A DNA stretch of 50,735 nucleotides from JAAZNV01 sp035358315 (GTDB taxonomy: Bacteria > Patescibacteriota > WWE3 > UBA101185 > UBA10185). Below the pieces are notes generated by a model. The model did no database searches. It was given only the letters and a program-made list of their open reading frames with translations, and was not told the DNA's origin. The stretch is from the NCBI GenBank assembly GCA_035358315.1, contig DAOPPB010000003.1, positions 1-50,735 on the forward strand, given 5' to 3'. Both the position numbers and the translations under genes were made by a program. Positions 41,323 through 48,392 of this stretch are shown here, in pieces; positions within the stretch are counted from its first letter, which is position 1, and each line of letters begins with the position of its first letter.

Positions 41323-41345
41323 TGAGATATCTTTATAAAATACGA

Positions 41346-41519
41346 TTATCTTTTGTTTTCTACCTTGCTTCTTTTAGAAACCGCGATTTTTTTCCTGCCC
41401 TTGGCTTTTCTCCTCTTAATGACATTCTTGCCTCCGGGTGTGGACATCCTTTTCATAAAGCCGTGCTTTTTAATGCGTTTCCTTTTTTTAGGTTGCCATG
41501 TTCTTTTGGTTTTAGGCAT
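41346..41519 (-). CDS. rpmH: 50S ribosomal protein L34
   Basis: This small minus-strand gene encodes 57 residues: it begins MPKTKRTWQPKKRKRIKKHG, has the L34 core GFMKRMSTPGGKNVIKRRKAKGRKK and ends KRSKVENKR. L34 is normally 44-50 residues, so the C-terminal tail is a little longer. AAGGAG lies just before the ATG. It heads the rpmH-rnpA-yidD-yidC-jag-dnaN run. Confidence 0.96.
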   Translation of the reverse strand: MPKTKRTWQPKKRKRIKKHGFMKRMSTPGGKNVIKRRKAKGRKKIAVSKRSKVENKR

Positions 41520-41578
41520 ATTTACAACTCCTTAATTACAGGTGGAGTTTATAAGATATTTGAGGTATAGTCAACAAT

Positions 41579-41920
41579 ATGAACGGGCCAAAGCCGATAA
41601 TAAAATTTGAAGATTTCGCAAAAATTGATATGAGAATCGGCAGGGTTGTTTCTGCCGAGGAAATCATAGGTTCCGATAAGCTTATAAAGATGGAAGTGGA
41701 TTTTGGAAATATGGGAAAAAGGCAGATTCTGGCCGGAATAAAATCCTGGTACAAACCCGATGACCTTGTCGGAAAGAAGCTCCCTTTTGTTGTGAATATA
41801 GAACCTAGAAAAATGATGGGTTTTGAATCTCAGGGAATGCTTTTGGCCGCCGATTCCGACGGAAGCGCCGTGATTTTATTTCCGGAAAAAGATGTGGAAA
41901 ACGGAACTTTGATTAGGTAA
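41579..41920 (+). CDS. Stand-alone tRNA-binding OB-fold protein (CsaA/MetRS C-terminal type)
   Basis: The 113-residue protein matches the tRNA-binding domain at the end of many methionyl-tRNA synthetases and in CsaA/Trbp111: IKFEDFAKIDMRIGRVVSAE, VDFGNMGKRQILAGIKSWY and VVNIEPRKMMGFESQGMLLAA. Stand-alone versions dimerise and bind tRNA or, for CsaA, act as an export chaperone. Here it probably aids a MetRS that lacks the domain. A TATAGT box ends five bases before the ATG, suggesting a leaderless transcript. miaB follows after six bases, so it belongs with the tRNA modification genes. Confidence 0.88.
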   Translation: MNGPKPIIKFEDFAKIDMRIGRVVSAEEIIGSDKLIKMEVDFGNMGKRQILAGIKSWYKPDDLVGKKLPFVVNIEPRKMMGFESQGMLLAADSDGSAVILFPEKDVENGTLIR

Positions 41921-41926
41921 TTTCTC

Positions 41927-43141
41927 ATGGTTTCAAAAAAATCCGGAACTTATTACATTAAAACTTTCGGGTGTTATGCCAATGAGGCTGATTCTGATCT
42001 TATTGCCGGTGTGCTGGAAAAGCTGGGTTTTAGGGAATTGAAAATAAAAAAGAGCAACGAAACGTATGAGATAAGGTACGCGCTCGAAAAAGCGGATGTG
42101 CTGGTAGTAAATTCCTGTTCGGTGAGGCAAAAAAGCGAGGATAAAGTTTATGGTCTTGGGAAAATAATAAAAAACGCAGAAAATATAAAAGCAAAGGTTT
42201 TTTTAACGGGATGTATGGTCGGAAGTGCAACAGGAGACAGGAAGAGGTTTTCGGAGAAAGAATTAAAAGAAAAAACAAAAAATTATGATGGTTATTTTGC
42301 TCCCGGAGACATTGATAAATTTGTTGAGACGCTTAAAAAGTTTGGATTGATTGATAAGAATATTGATATAGAGAAAGAAAAAATTGAGAGGAGGCAGACG
42401 GATAAAAATCACGCTTATGTCAATGTTTCCTACGGATGCGATAATTTCTGTTCCTATTGTGTGGTTCCTTATTCGCGTGGATGCGAGATTTCCCGATCGG
42501 AGAAAGAAATATTGGATGAGATTAAGTGTTTGGTTAGAAAGGGAATAACTGAATTTACTTTATGTGGTCAGAATGTGAATTCATGGGATTTAAGCGGCGA
42601 AGAAAAATTTAAAATAAGATCGGGGTCAAAGAGCGGGAATAAGAATCAAGATTCCGGAGGTCTTCCTTTTGCAAACCTTCTCAGAAAAGTTCATGCAATA
42701 AAAGGAGTGAAAAAAATTGACTTTATTTCTTCTAATCCCTTTGATTTTACGCAGGATCTAGTTGAGATATTTAAACTTCCGAAAATTTCCAATTATGTTC
42801 ATATTGCTGTGCAGTCCGGTAATAACGATATTCTAAAAGCAATGAACAGACGTCATACTGTTGAGGAGTTTGAGCAGTTGATAGAAGATATCAGAAAAGT
42901 AAGGCCAGGTATTGAGGTCGGGACGGATATTATTGTGGGTTTCCCGGGTGAAACAAGGGAAAAATTTATGGATACGGTTGATTTGGTAAAGAAAATGAAG
43001 TTTTCGGTAATTTTCATTTCCATGTACTCCCCGAGAAAAGGGACTTTTGCCCAACTGAACTTTAAAGATGATGTTCCGCTTAAGGAAAAGAAATGGCGCC
43101 ACATGTTTTTATCTAAAGTTTGGAAGCAGAATAAACCCTGA
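41927..43141 (+). CDS. miaB: tRNA methylthiotransferase MiaB, without the TRAM domain
   Basis: The 404-residue radical SAM enzyme adds the methylthio group to i6A37 of tRNAs. The N-terminal cluster domain has its three cysteines (FGCYANEADSD, VNSCSVRQKSEDKVYG and LTGCMVG). The radical SAM motif is CDNFCSYCVVPYSRG. Further family parts are FTLCGQNVNSW, VHIAVQSGNNDILKAMNRRH and GTDIIVGFPGET. The protein ends at WKQNKP, where normal MiaB (about 440-475 residues) continues into a TRAM domain. I saw no TRAM sequence in other frames downstream. tRNA binding may therefore depend on another protein, perhaps the tRNA-binding protein just upstream. miaA follows. Confidence 0.9.
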   Translation: MVSKKSGTYYIKTFGCYANEADSDLIAGVLEKLGFRELKIKKSNETYEIRYALEKADVLVVNSCSVRQKSEDKVYGLGKIIKNAENIKAKVFLTGCMVGSATGDRKRFSEKELKEKTKNYDGYFAPGDIDKFVETLKKFGLIDKNIDIEKEKIERRQTDKNHAYVNVSYGCDNFCSYCVVPYSRGCEISRSEKEILDEIKCLVRKGITEFTLCGQNVNSWDLSGEEKFKIRSGSKSGNKNQDSGGLPFANLLRKVHAIKGVKKIDFISSNPFDFTQDLVEIFKLPKISNYVHIAVQSGNNDILKAMNRRHTVEEFEQLIEDIRKVRPGIEVGTDIIVGFPGETREKFMDTVDLVKKMKFSVIFISMYSPRKGTFAQLNFKDDVPLKEKKWRHMFLSKVWKQNKP

Positions 43142-43180
43142 GAAATTTTGTTGGTTTTTTATACGGAGCTTGAAGTGAAA

Positions 43181-44140
43181 ATGTCAAAAAAAGGTGGAAA
43201 AATACCTAAAATCTATATAATATTAGGGCCGACATCCTCGGGTAAAACTTCTTTGGCCTTGGACTTATGTGAAAAATTCAACGGGGAAATAATTTCAGCC
43301 GATTCCAGACAGGTTTGTAAATATATGGACATAGGAACGGGTAAAGTTCCCATAGGTGTAAAGGCCGAGGTAAAAAAAAGTTCGGAATTTTGGAGATTGA
43401 ACGGAAATAAGATCTGGGGTTATGATTTGGTTGAACCTGACCAATATTTTTCCGGGTATGATTTTGCTGTTTTTGCTCTTGATAAAGCCCGTGAAATAAT
43501 TGCGAACGGAAAAAATGTTTTTTTAGTCGGGGGAACGGGGTTTTATATTGATATTTTTACTGGAAGAGTAAAGCCTTCACAAATTCCTCCTAATTTGGAA
43601 TTGAGAAAATTTCTGGAAAATCTGCCGCTAAATGTTTTGCAAAAGAAGTTGGAGGACATTGACCCCGAAGTTTTTAAACGCATCGATAGGGTAAATAAAG
43701 TCAGATTGATACGAGCTTTGGAAAAAAATTCTTCTGTTGATTTTGGCGCCAATAATAAACAGCTTCCTTATTTTGATTTTCGTCCTATTTATATCGGACT
43801 TACCGGTTCAAGAGAAGTCCTTTATAAGAGAGCAGATAGCTGGGTTGAAGGAATCTGGACTTTAGGTCTTTTGGATGAAGTTAGGGATCTCAGAAAAAAA
43901 GGTTTCGGGGAAATTCCGCGAATTAAAGGTTTAATTTATGGGACAGCGGGGGATTTCTTGGATGGAAAAGTAACTAAGGAATATGCCATAAAAAGAACTA
44001 AGTTTAATGTTCACGCTTATATAAGGAGGCAGCAAACATGGTTCAGGAGAAATCCGAATATTAAGTGGGTTGATATATCACAAGACGATTTTGAAGAAAT
44101 AATATACAATAAAATAAAGGAGAATGTAAAAAATGGATAA
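43181..44140 (+). CDS. miaA: tRNA dimethylallyltransferase MiaA
   Basis: From ATG 43181 the protein has 319 residues. It has the P-loop GPTSSGKTSLA, the catalytic DSRQVCKYMDIGTGK, VGGTGFYIDIFTGRV and KGLIYGTAGDFLDGK, and the ending KFNVHAYIRRQQTWFRRN that contacts tRNA. It puts a dimethylallyl group on A37, the substrate of MiaB encoded just upstream. An insertion of about 10 residues after GKVP is typical of CPR homologues as I recall. The TTG at 43148 is an unlikely start. The stop overlaps the next gene by eight bases. Confidence 0.95.
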   Translation: MSKKGGKIPKIYIILGPTSSGKTSLALDLCEKFNGEIISADSRQVCKYMDIGTGKVPIGVKAEVKKSSEFWRLNGNKIWGYDLVEPDQYFSGYDFAVFALDKAREIIANGKNVFLVGGTGFYIDIFTGRVKPSQIPPNLELRKFLENLPLNVLQKKLEDIDPEVFKRIDRVNKVRLIRALEKNSSVDFGANNKQLPYFDFRPIYIGLTGSREVLYKRADSWVEGIWTLGLLDEVRDLRKKGFGEIPRIKGLIYGTAGDFLDGKVTKEYAIKRTKFNVHAYIRRQQTWFRRNPNIKWVDISQDDFEEIIYNKIKENVKNG

Positions 44141-45122
44141 ACAAATTGTAATCTCTTTAAAAACAATACTTTTAACACTTCTAGTATTTCTGGGGATTTT
44201 CATACTTTACAGATTAGGCCCGATAATAGGAATTATTTTTCTGTCCGTCCTGGTTGTGATTTGTATGGAACAGCCCATCAGATATTTTATGAAGATGGTC
44301 CTTTTTAATAAAAAAATTTCCCGTGGGGTAGCTGTGGCGATATCATATTTTTTATTGGTTTTGGTTCTTATAACGGTAGTTACATTTATTGTACCGCCAT
44401 TGGTAACAGAGGTGCAGAAAATGATTGTAAACTTGCCTTCAATAATTTCCGGTATAAAAATTCCCGAAGAATGGCAAATGTCTGTAACGGACATGATTCC
44501 CGAGACATCTAAAATATCCTCCGGTGTGGTAAATGCGACTTTTTCTATATTTTCCAATGTTGCTACTTTTGTGAGTATTCTAGTTATTTCTATTTATATA
44601 TCACTTGATTGGGATAATATCAAAAAGGGCTTTGTGGCTATTTTTCCCAAAAAGATTGAAGATACGGTAGAAGAAACAATATCAGAAATTGAAAAAAATG
44701 TCGGAGCTTGGATAAGAGGTGAGTTGTTTTTAATGTTGATAATAGGGATCGGAAGTTTAATAGGACTTTCTATTCTTGGCGTTAAGTATGCCGTTGGTTT
44801 AGGACTGCTAGCCGGTCTTTTTGAGGCAATTCCAAATGTAGGACCAGTGTTATCCGCTATAGTTGCCGGAATAATAGGTTTTACTGACTCCCCGATAAAA
44901 GGTGTCGGAGTGATAGCTTTGTTTATTGTTATTCAGCAACTGGAAAATAATTTAATAGTTCCTAAGATTATGGGTAAGGTGTCTGGTTTTAGACCTCTTG
45001 TCGTTCTTCTTATTTTGCTTATAGGTGCAAACCTTTTTGGTATAGCAGGAGCGGTATGTGCAATTCCGGTAACTATGATGCTTTCTATAATTTTAAAGAA
45101 GTTCTTGGTAACGGAGGATTAA
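44133..45122 (+). CDS. AI-2E/PerM family membrane transporter
   Basis: The 329-residue protein has about eight helices, in the PerM pattern of two or three helices, a helical external domain (MIVNLPSIISGI...ISSGVVNATFSIF), and a C-terminal block. In that block FEAIPNVGPVLSAIVAGIIGF and QQLENNLIVPKIMGKVSGFRPLVVLL are highly conserved. Family members include AI-2 exporters and Na+/H+ antiporters; the substrate here cannot be told. GGAG sits nine bases before the ATG. It overlaps miaA and is probably on the same transcript, ending six bases from the convergent RNase P RNA gene. Confidence 0.88.
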   Translation: MDKQIVISLKTILLTLLVFLGIFILYRLGPIIGIIFLSVLVVICMEQPIRYFMKMVLFNKKISRGVAVAISYFLLVLVLITVVTFIVPPLVTEVQKMIVNLPSIISGIKIPEEWQMSVTDMIPETSKISSGVVNATFSIFSNVATFVSILVISIYISLDWDNIKKGFVAIFPKKIEDTVEETISEIEKNVGAWIRGELFLMLIIGIGSLIGLSILGVKYAVGLGLLAGLFEAIPNVGPVLSAIVAGIIGFTDSPIKGVGVIALFIVIQQLENNLIVPKIMGKVSGFRPLVVLLILLIGANLFGIAGAVCAIPVTMMLSIILKKFLVTED

Positions 45123-45128
45123 TCTAAG

Positions 45129-45475
45129 TACGGGAAGCCAATAAGCCGGATTCTGTTTTATCCGATCATCTATCTTAGCCCCATCTTTGCACCTCGTCGA
45201 GCAGACTTAAAAGTGGTGTGTTCGTGGGTTTCTGCGGGGTGGGATTGCCCGTTTCACTCATTTTCCGTACTTTGTGAAAGTTTACGGAAAAAGCTCGTCT
45301 CTGTTGCTCTCGGAAGATGTCATTTCACCCTCCGTTTTTACCGATTTTCATCGGTAAAACACCAGCGATTGCGCGTCGGAGATTTCCCTCCGTCCCCCTG
45401 CTCTATGCAGTCCGGACTTTCCTCTTTATGCCTTGGTTTGCACTTTGGCAAGAAGCGATCAGTCGGCTTCCCGTA
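45129..45475 (-). ncRNA. rnpB: RNase P RNA, bacterial type A
   Basis: The minus strand carries the conserved core of RNase P RNA. It includes GAGGAAAGUCCGGAC (45409-45423), AGGGAAAUCUCCGACGCG-type P10-P12 sequence, GAGUGAAACGGG, and the 3' region AGAAUCCGGCUUAUUGG. Ends are set by helix P1: UACGGGAAGCC near 45475 pairs with GGCUUCCCGUA ending at 45129, eleven pairs. Length is about 347 bases, normal for type A. It cleaves tRNA precursors with RnpA. A -10-like TATGAT on the minus strand just upstream is its likely promoter, back to back with the promoter of the leader unit. Confidence 0.95.
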
Positions 45476-45503
45476 TTTGTATTTTATCATAATTTCGTCT
45501 CGT

Positions 45504-45532
45504 TTGTTTCTATAGGTTATTTGTGGTAGTAT
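45504..45532 (+). promoter_or_regulatory. Strong extended -10 promoter of the leader-peptide unit
   Basis: TTGTTT (45504-45509) and TAGTAT (45527-45532) are 17 bases apart, and TGG before the -10 gives an extended -10 element. Transcription would begin about 45539 and leave 37 bases before the leader ORF. Confidence 0.65.
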
Positions 45533-45575
45533 GACGGAAACTGACGGAAAATATTACAAACAAAGGAGAGAAAAG

Positions 45576-45626
45576 ATGTTACGCAGGATTTCTAAAGCAG
45601 GGCCGCCTGAGATTAACTACTATTAA
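45576..45626 (+). CDS. 16-residue leader peptide with a Gly-Pro-Pro-Glu stall-like motif
   Basis: AAAGGAGAG lies six bases before an ATG that opens a 16-codon frame, MLRRISKAGPPEINYY, ending in TAA at 45624. It follows its own promoter, and its last eight codons lie on the left arm and loop of a terminator hairpin. KAGPPE resembles known arrest motifs (RAGP of SecM, RAPP-type peptides), and Pro-Pro-Glu is a known slow step that needs EF-P. The design fits a regulatory leader peptide whose ribosome position decides termination. The next gene is mltG. An alternative is that it encodes a free micro-peptide. The coding claim rests on ribosome site and context, not on homology. Confidence 0.55.
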   Translation: MLRRISKAGPPEINYY

Positions 45627-45652
45627 TCTCAGGTAATCTCAGGTGCCTTTTT
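45601..45652 (+). terminator. Attenuator-like terminator with two alternative right arms
   Basis: CCTGAGATTA (45606-45615) can pair with TAATCTCAGG at 45624-45633 or with the identical TAATCTCAGG at 45634-45643. The second choice extends with GGC/GCC and runs straight into five T residues, a rho-independent terminator. The first would leave the second arm single and remove the terminator. The left arm lies inside the leader ORF (codons CCT to AAC), so a ribosome halted there would block both. Confidence 0.7.
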
Positions 45653-45668
45653 CTGTTGGTTTTTATGT

Positions 45669-45674
45669 TAAAAT
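45669..45674 (+). promoter_or_regulatory. -10 box placed for a leaderless mltG transcript
   Basis: TAAAAT ends six bases before the mltG ATG at 45681. The -35 region is poor because it coincides with the T-run of the terminator. A separate weak promoter for mltG is therefore possible besides readthrough of the leader unit. Confidence 0.4.
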
Positions 45675-45680
45675 AATCCC

Positions 45681-46754
45681 ATGTCCGAAGACCTTGATCC
45701 CGAAAAATATCATGTAATGACTCCTAAAAAGAAAAAAATACTAACAATCGTTCTTTTGGTATTGTTTTTTATCGTTATTCCGGTTCTGTCTTTTTTTTAT
45801 TATAAATCCGCGGTTTTCAGACCTTCTCAAACCTCAAAAGAAGCCAATTTTGAAATAAAAAGTGGAGATAGTGTTTTTGAAATAGCCAGTATGCTTTATG
45901 ACAAGGAAGCAATAAACTCCGAATTCCTTTTTATTCTTTACACCTTTTTAAATAAACCGAATGTAAATATACAGGCGGGAACCTATAAAATTCCGGCCGG
46001 GACTTCTTTGGTGGAGCTTGTGAATGAAATAAGTCATGGCAGAAATGATACTTCTTTGACCTTTTTGGAAGGTTGGAGAGTTGAGCAATATGCCATTACC
46101 GCCTCGCGGAACCTGCCGAAAGTTGACTATCAAAGATTTGTTGAGATGGCAAAACCTCATGAAGGCTATCTTTTTCCCGATACATATTTTTTTAACAGAG
46201 ACTTTGAAGAGGAAGATGTGTTGGAAATATTGACTCAAACTTTTGAGGAGAAGGCCAAAAATATTCTCACCGAAGACAATCTGGAAAAAGCCGGACTAAC
46301 TAAGGAACAGGCAGTTATATTTGCTTCAATGGTTGAAAGAGAGGTTTCTAAAGAGGAGGATAGGCCTATTGTTGCCGGTATTTTAATAAAAAGATGGCGA
46401 GAAGGTATGAAACTTGATGTGGATGCTACTACCCAGTATTCGGTAGTTCCAAGAAGATTATGCAACGGTCAGACTTTTTGCGTCCCTTCAATGGAAAATA
46501 TTTCCAGTTTTAATTGGTGGCCAAAAGATTTAACAGAGGAAGAATTGAAGACGAATGACCCCTACAACACCAGAGTAATTGTGGGGCTTCCTCCCGCTCC
46601 CATCTGCAATCCAGGGCTATCCGCGATATTATCAGTTTTGAATTATGAGAACACTCCGTATTATTACTACCTGACAGGAAAAGATGGTGTTACACGCTAC
46701 GCTAAAACCATTTCCGAACATAACCAAAATATTGCCAAATACCTTACGGATTAA
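45681..46754 (+). CDS. mltG: Endolytic murein transglycosylase MltG (YceG-like)
   Basis: The 357-residue protein has a cytoplasmic tip, one membrane helix (about 17-38), a LysM-like domain (KSGDSVFEIASMLYDKEAI) and the YceG domain. Its catalytic Glu lies in ASMVEREVSKEEDRPIVAGIL near residue 218. Conserved GMKLDVDATTQYSV and NTRVIVGLPPAPICNPG follow. It cuts nascent glycan strands and may release them as a terminase of wall synthesis. No Shine-Dalgarno sequence precedes the ATG. The gene lies 28 bases after the leader terminator, so it may be controlled by it. Confidence 0.94.
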   Translation: MSEDLDPEKYHVMTPKKKKILTIVLLVLFFIVIPVLSFFYYKSAVFRPSQTSKEANFEIKSGDSVFEIASMLYDKEAINSEFLFILYTFLNKPNVNIQAGTYKIPAGTSLVELVNEISHGRNDTSLTFLEGWRVEQYAITASRNLPKVDYQRFVEMAKPHEGYLFPDTYFFNRDFEEEDVLEILTQTFEEKAKNILTEDNLEKAGLTKEQAVIFASMVEREVSKEEDRPIVAGILIKRWREGMKLDVDATTQYSVVPRRLCNGQTFCVPSMENISSFNWWPKDLTEEELKTNDPYNTRVIVGLPPAPICNPGLSAILSVLNYENTPYYYYLTGKDGVTRYAKTISEHNQNIAKYLTD

Positions 46755-46839
46755 CTGGTCAAAAAGGTCATTCTCACTGTATTTGTGATTTTTACGATTT
46801 GAAAGTCAGTTACGTTTTCCGAAATTTCTGTCTTTTGCC

Positions 46840-47241
46840 TTAAGTTTTTAAAGCCTTCATTACCAAATCTTTTGTAATTTTTATTCCGTTATTTTCAAGA
46901 ATTTGGTCCCTAACATATATCGGAATTTTCATCTCTCTTGCCATTTTAATTCCATCCTTTAAACCTACATTTATATCAAAAGTTTCTTTTCCGTTTTTTA
47001 TCGTTAAATAGGCATAAAAGACATTTTCACAATAAAGGTAAATCTTAAGATACAGAGCTTTTGCCCCGATTCCTTCTATTATTCTTCGTACGCTGTTGTA
47101 TACTGAGGGAACAGTCTGGGTTTGAATACATTCGCATCCGGTTTCTATCGGGAGTAGAATTTTCAAAGGTTTACAAAATAGATAAAAAGTTGAAGATTGC
47201 AAGTATGGTACTTCGGTTATGAATTTTACCGGTTTATACAT
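46840..47241 (-). CDS. Bifunctional nuclease family (DUF151) protein
   Basis: The 133-residue protein matches the bifunctional nuclease (BFN) domain in its second half: IIEGIGAKALYLKIYLYCENVFYAYLTIKNGKETFDINVGLKDGIKMAREMKIPIYVRDQILENNGI. The usual 'RPSDAIALALR' motif reads GLKDGIKMAREM, so the Asp and the following hydrophobics are kept. The first half is divergent and keeps LLPIETGCE. BFN proteins are wound-induced nucleases in plants, and their role in bacteria is poorly known. It lies opposite to mltG and the ftsE operon. Confidence 0.65.
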   Translation of the reverse strand: MYKPVKFITEVPYLQSSTFYLFCKPLKILLPIETGCECIQTQTVPSVYNSVRRIIEGIGAKALYLKIYLYCENVFYAYLTIKNGKETFDINVGLKDGIKMAREMKIPIYVRDQILENNGIKITKDLVMKALKT

Positions 47242-47257
47242 ATTTAAAAATCTAAGT

Positions 47258-47263
47258 TATAAT
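47258..47263 (+). promoter_or_regulatory. -10 box of the ftsE-ftsX operon
   Basis: A perfect TATAAT with a weak -35 (TATACA, 17 bases upstream) lies 12 bases before the ATG at 47276. The transcript would have a leader of about six bases and no Shine-Dalgarno sequence. Confidence 0.5.
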
Positions 47264-47275
47264 TAACCTACAATT

Positions 47276-47719
47276 ATGCCCAACCCTATCAAAAACGCTT
47301 ATGACAAAATGGAAGGTATAAAGGGAAGAAAGCTCGTTTATACCATTGTTGCGATATTTGTTGTTTTCATATTAGTGGGTTTTCTCATTGGTTATCTTAT
47401 CTCTCCGAAATTAAATGAAAATGAAGTTGATGAAATAGTCCGTTATGGTGAATCATCGGAAAATCCGTCAGTAAAAAAAGTTGAGGCGGAGGGGAAAATT
47501 ACTTATGTGAATCCGGAATTTTATCCGATGGATAATATTTCCTATTCTCTAACCGATAATGACGGAAAAGATATTTACCTTTTAAGTTCCAAGGATCAGA
47601 AGTTGGAAATAGCCGAAGGTTTAAATGTAAAAGTTATCGGGAGAATGGGAAAATTGAAAGACGGGAAAACAGATGTTTTGATAGTTGAGGAGATTGTTGT
47701 AAAAAATGTCGCAGATTGA
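47276..47719 (+). CDS. Single-pass membrane protein with external beta domain, first gene of the ftsEX operon
   Basis: The 147-residue protein has one membrane helix (about 20-43) and an external part of about 100 residues. That part has an OB-like alternation of strands (EGKITYVNPEFYPMDNISYSLTDNDGKDIYLLSS, then GLNVKVIGRMGKLKDGKTDVLIVEEIVV). I do not recognise a named family. It overlaps ftsE by 14 bases, so it is translated with the division ABC complex and may be an accessory part of it. Confidence 0.65.
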   Translation: MPNPIKNAYDKMEGIKGRKLVYTIVAIFVVFILVGFLIGYLISPKLNENEVDEIVRYGESSENPSVKKVEAEGKITYVNPEFYPMDNISYSLTDNDGKDIYLLSSKDQKLEIAEGLNVKVIGRMGKLKDGKTDVLIVEEIVVKNVAD

Positions 47720-48392
47720 GTTTAAAAATGTGACAAAAGAATATATACCCGGTATCAAAGTTCTTGACGATGTTTCTTTTTCTATTGAAAAGGGGGAGTT
47801 TGTTTTTATAATAGGACCATCGGGCGCCGGAAAATCAACGCTTGTAAAGTTGTTGCTGAGGGAAGAACATCCTGAATCCGGAGAAATTTTCTTTGAAGGT
47901 AGAAATATCGCGGAAATTACTCCCGATGAGATGCCTGATTACAGGAGAAAAATAGGTGTTGTTTTTCAGGATTACAAACTTTTAGATTCAAAAACCGTTT
48001 ATGATAATGTCGCTATATCTCTGGAAGTTGTTAATGCGGACGAACAGGATATAAAAAGAATAGTTCCGAATGTTTTGAGTTTAGTCGGCCTTCTGGATCA
48101 CTCTTCTTATAAGCCGGAAGAGCTTTCGGGCGGAGAGAAGCAGCGGGTGTCTATAGCCCGTGCATTGGCTCATGAACCGGATGTGCTTATAGCCGATGAG
48201 GCGACTGGAATGATTGACCCCGATTCATCGGATGAAATAGTGGAGATTTTGGAGAAAATAAATTCGCTGGGAACTACGGTGATAATGGCCACTCATGATC
48301 AGAGGATAGTTGACAGATTAACAAAGAGAGTTATTAAAATCCAGAAAGGTAAACTTGTTTCCGATAAGGAAGGAGGAAAATACCGTGCCTAA
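47706..48392 (+). CDS. ftsE: Cell division ATP-binding protein FtsE
   Basis: The 228-residue ABC ATPase has Walker A GPSGAGKST (about 38-46), Q-loop VFQDYKLLDSKTVYDNVA, signature ELSGGEKQRVSIARAL and Walker B VLIADEATGMIDPDSS, with the H-loop in MATHDQR. The sequence 'DYKLLDSKTVYDNVA' is typical of FtsE. With FtsX it forms the complex that switches on peptidoglycan hydrolases at the septum. It overlaps the preceding gene by 14 bases and ftsX by eight. Confidence 0.95.
   Translation: MSQIEFKNVTKEYIPGIKVLDDVSFSIEKGEFVFIIGPSGAGKSTLVKLLLREEHPESGEIFFEGRNIAEITPDEMPDYRRKIGVVFQDYKLLDSKTVYDNVAISLEVVNADEQDIKRIVPNVLSLVGLLDHSSYKPEELSGGEKQRVSIARALAHEPDVLIADEATGMIDPDSSDEIVEILEKINSLGTTVIMATHDQRIVDRLTKRVIKIQKGKLVSDKEGGKYRA

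Noticed and set aside
43100..43180. A frameshift hiding a TRAM domain after miaB
   Set aside because: I read the other frames between the miaB stop and the miaA start. None gives TRAM-like sequence, so the domain is truly missing.
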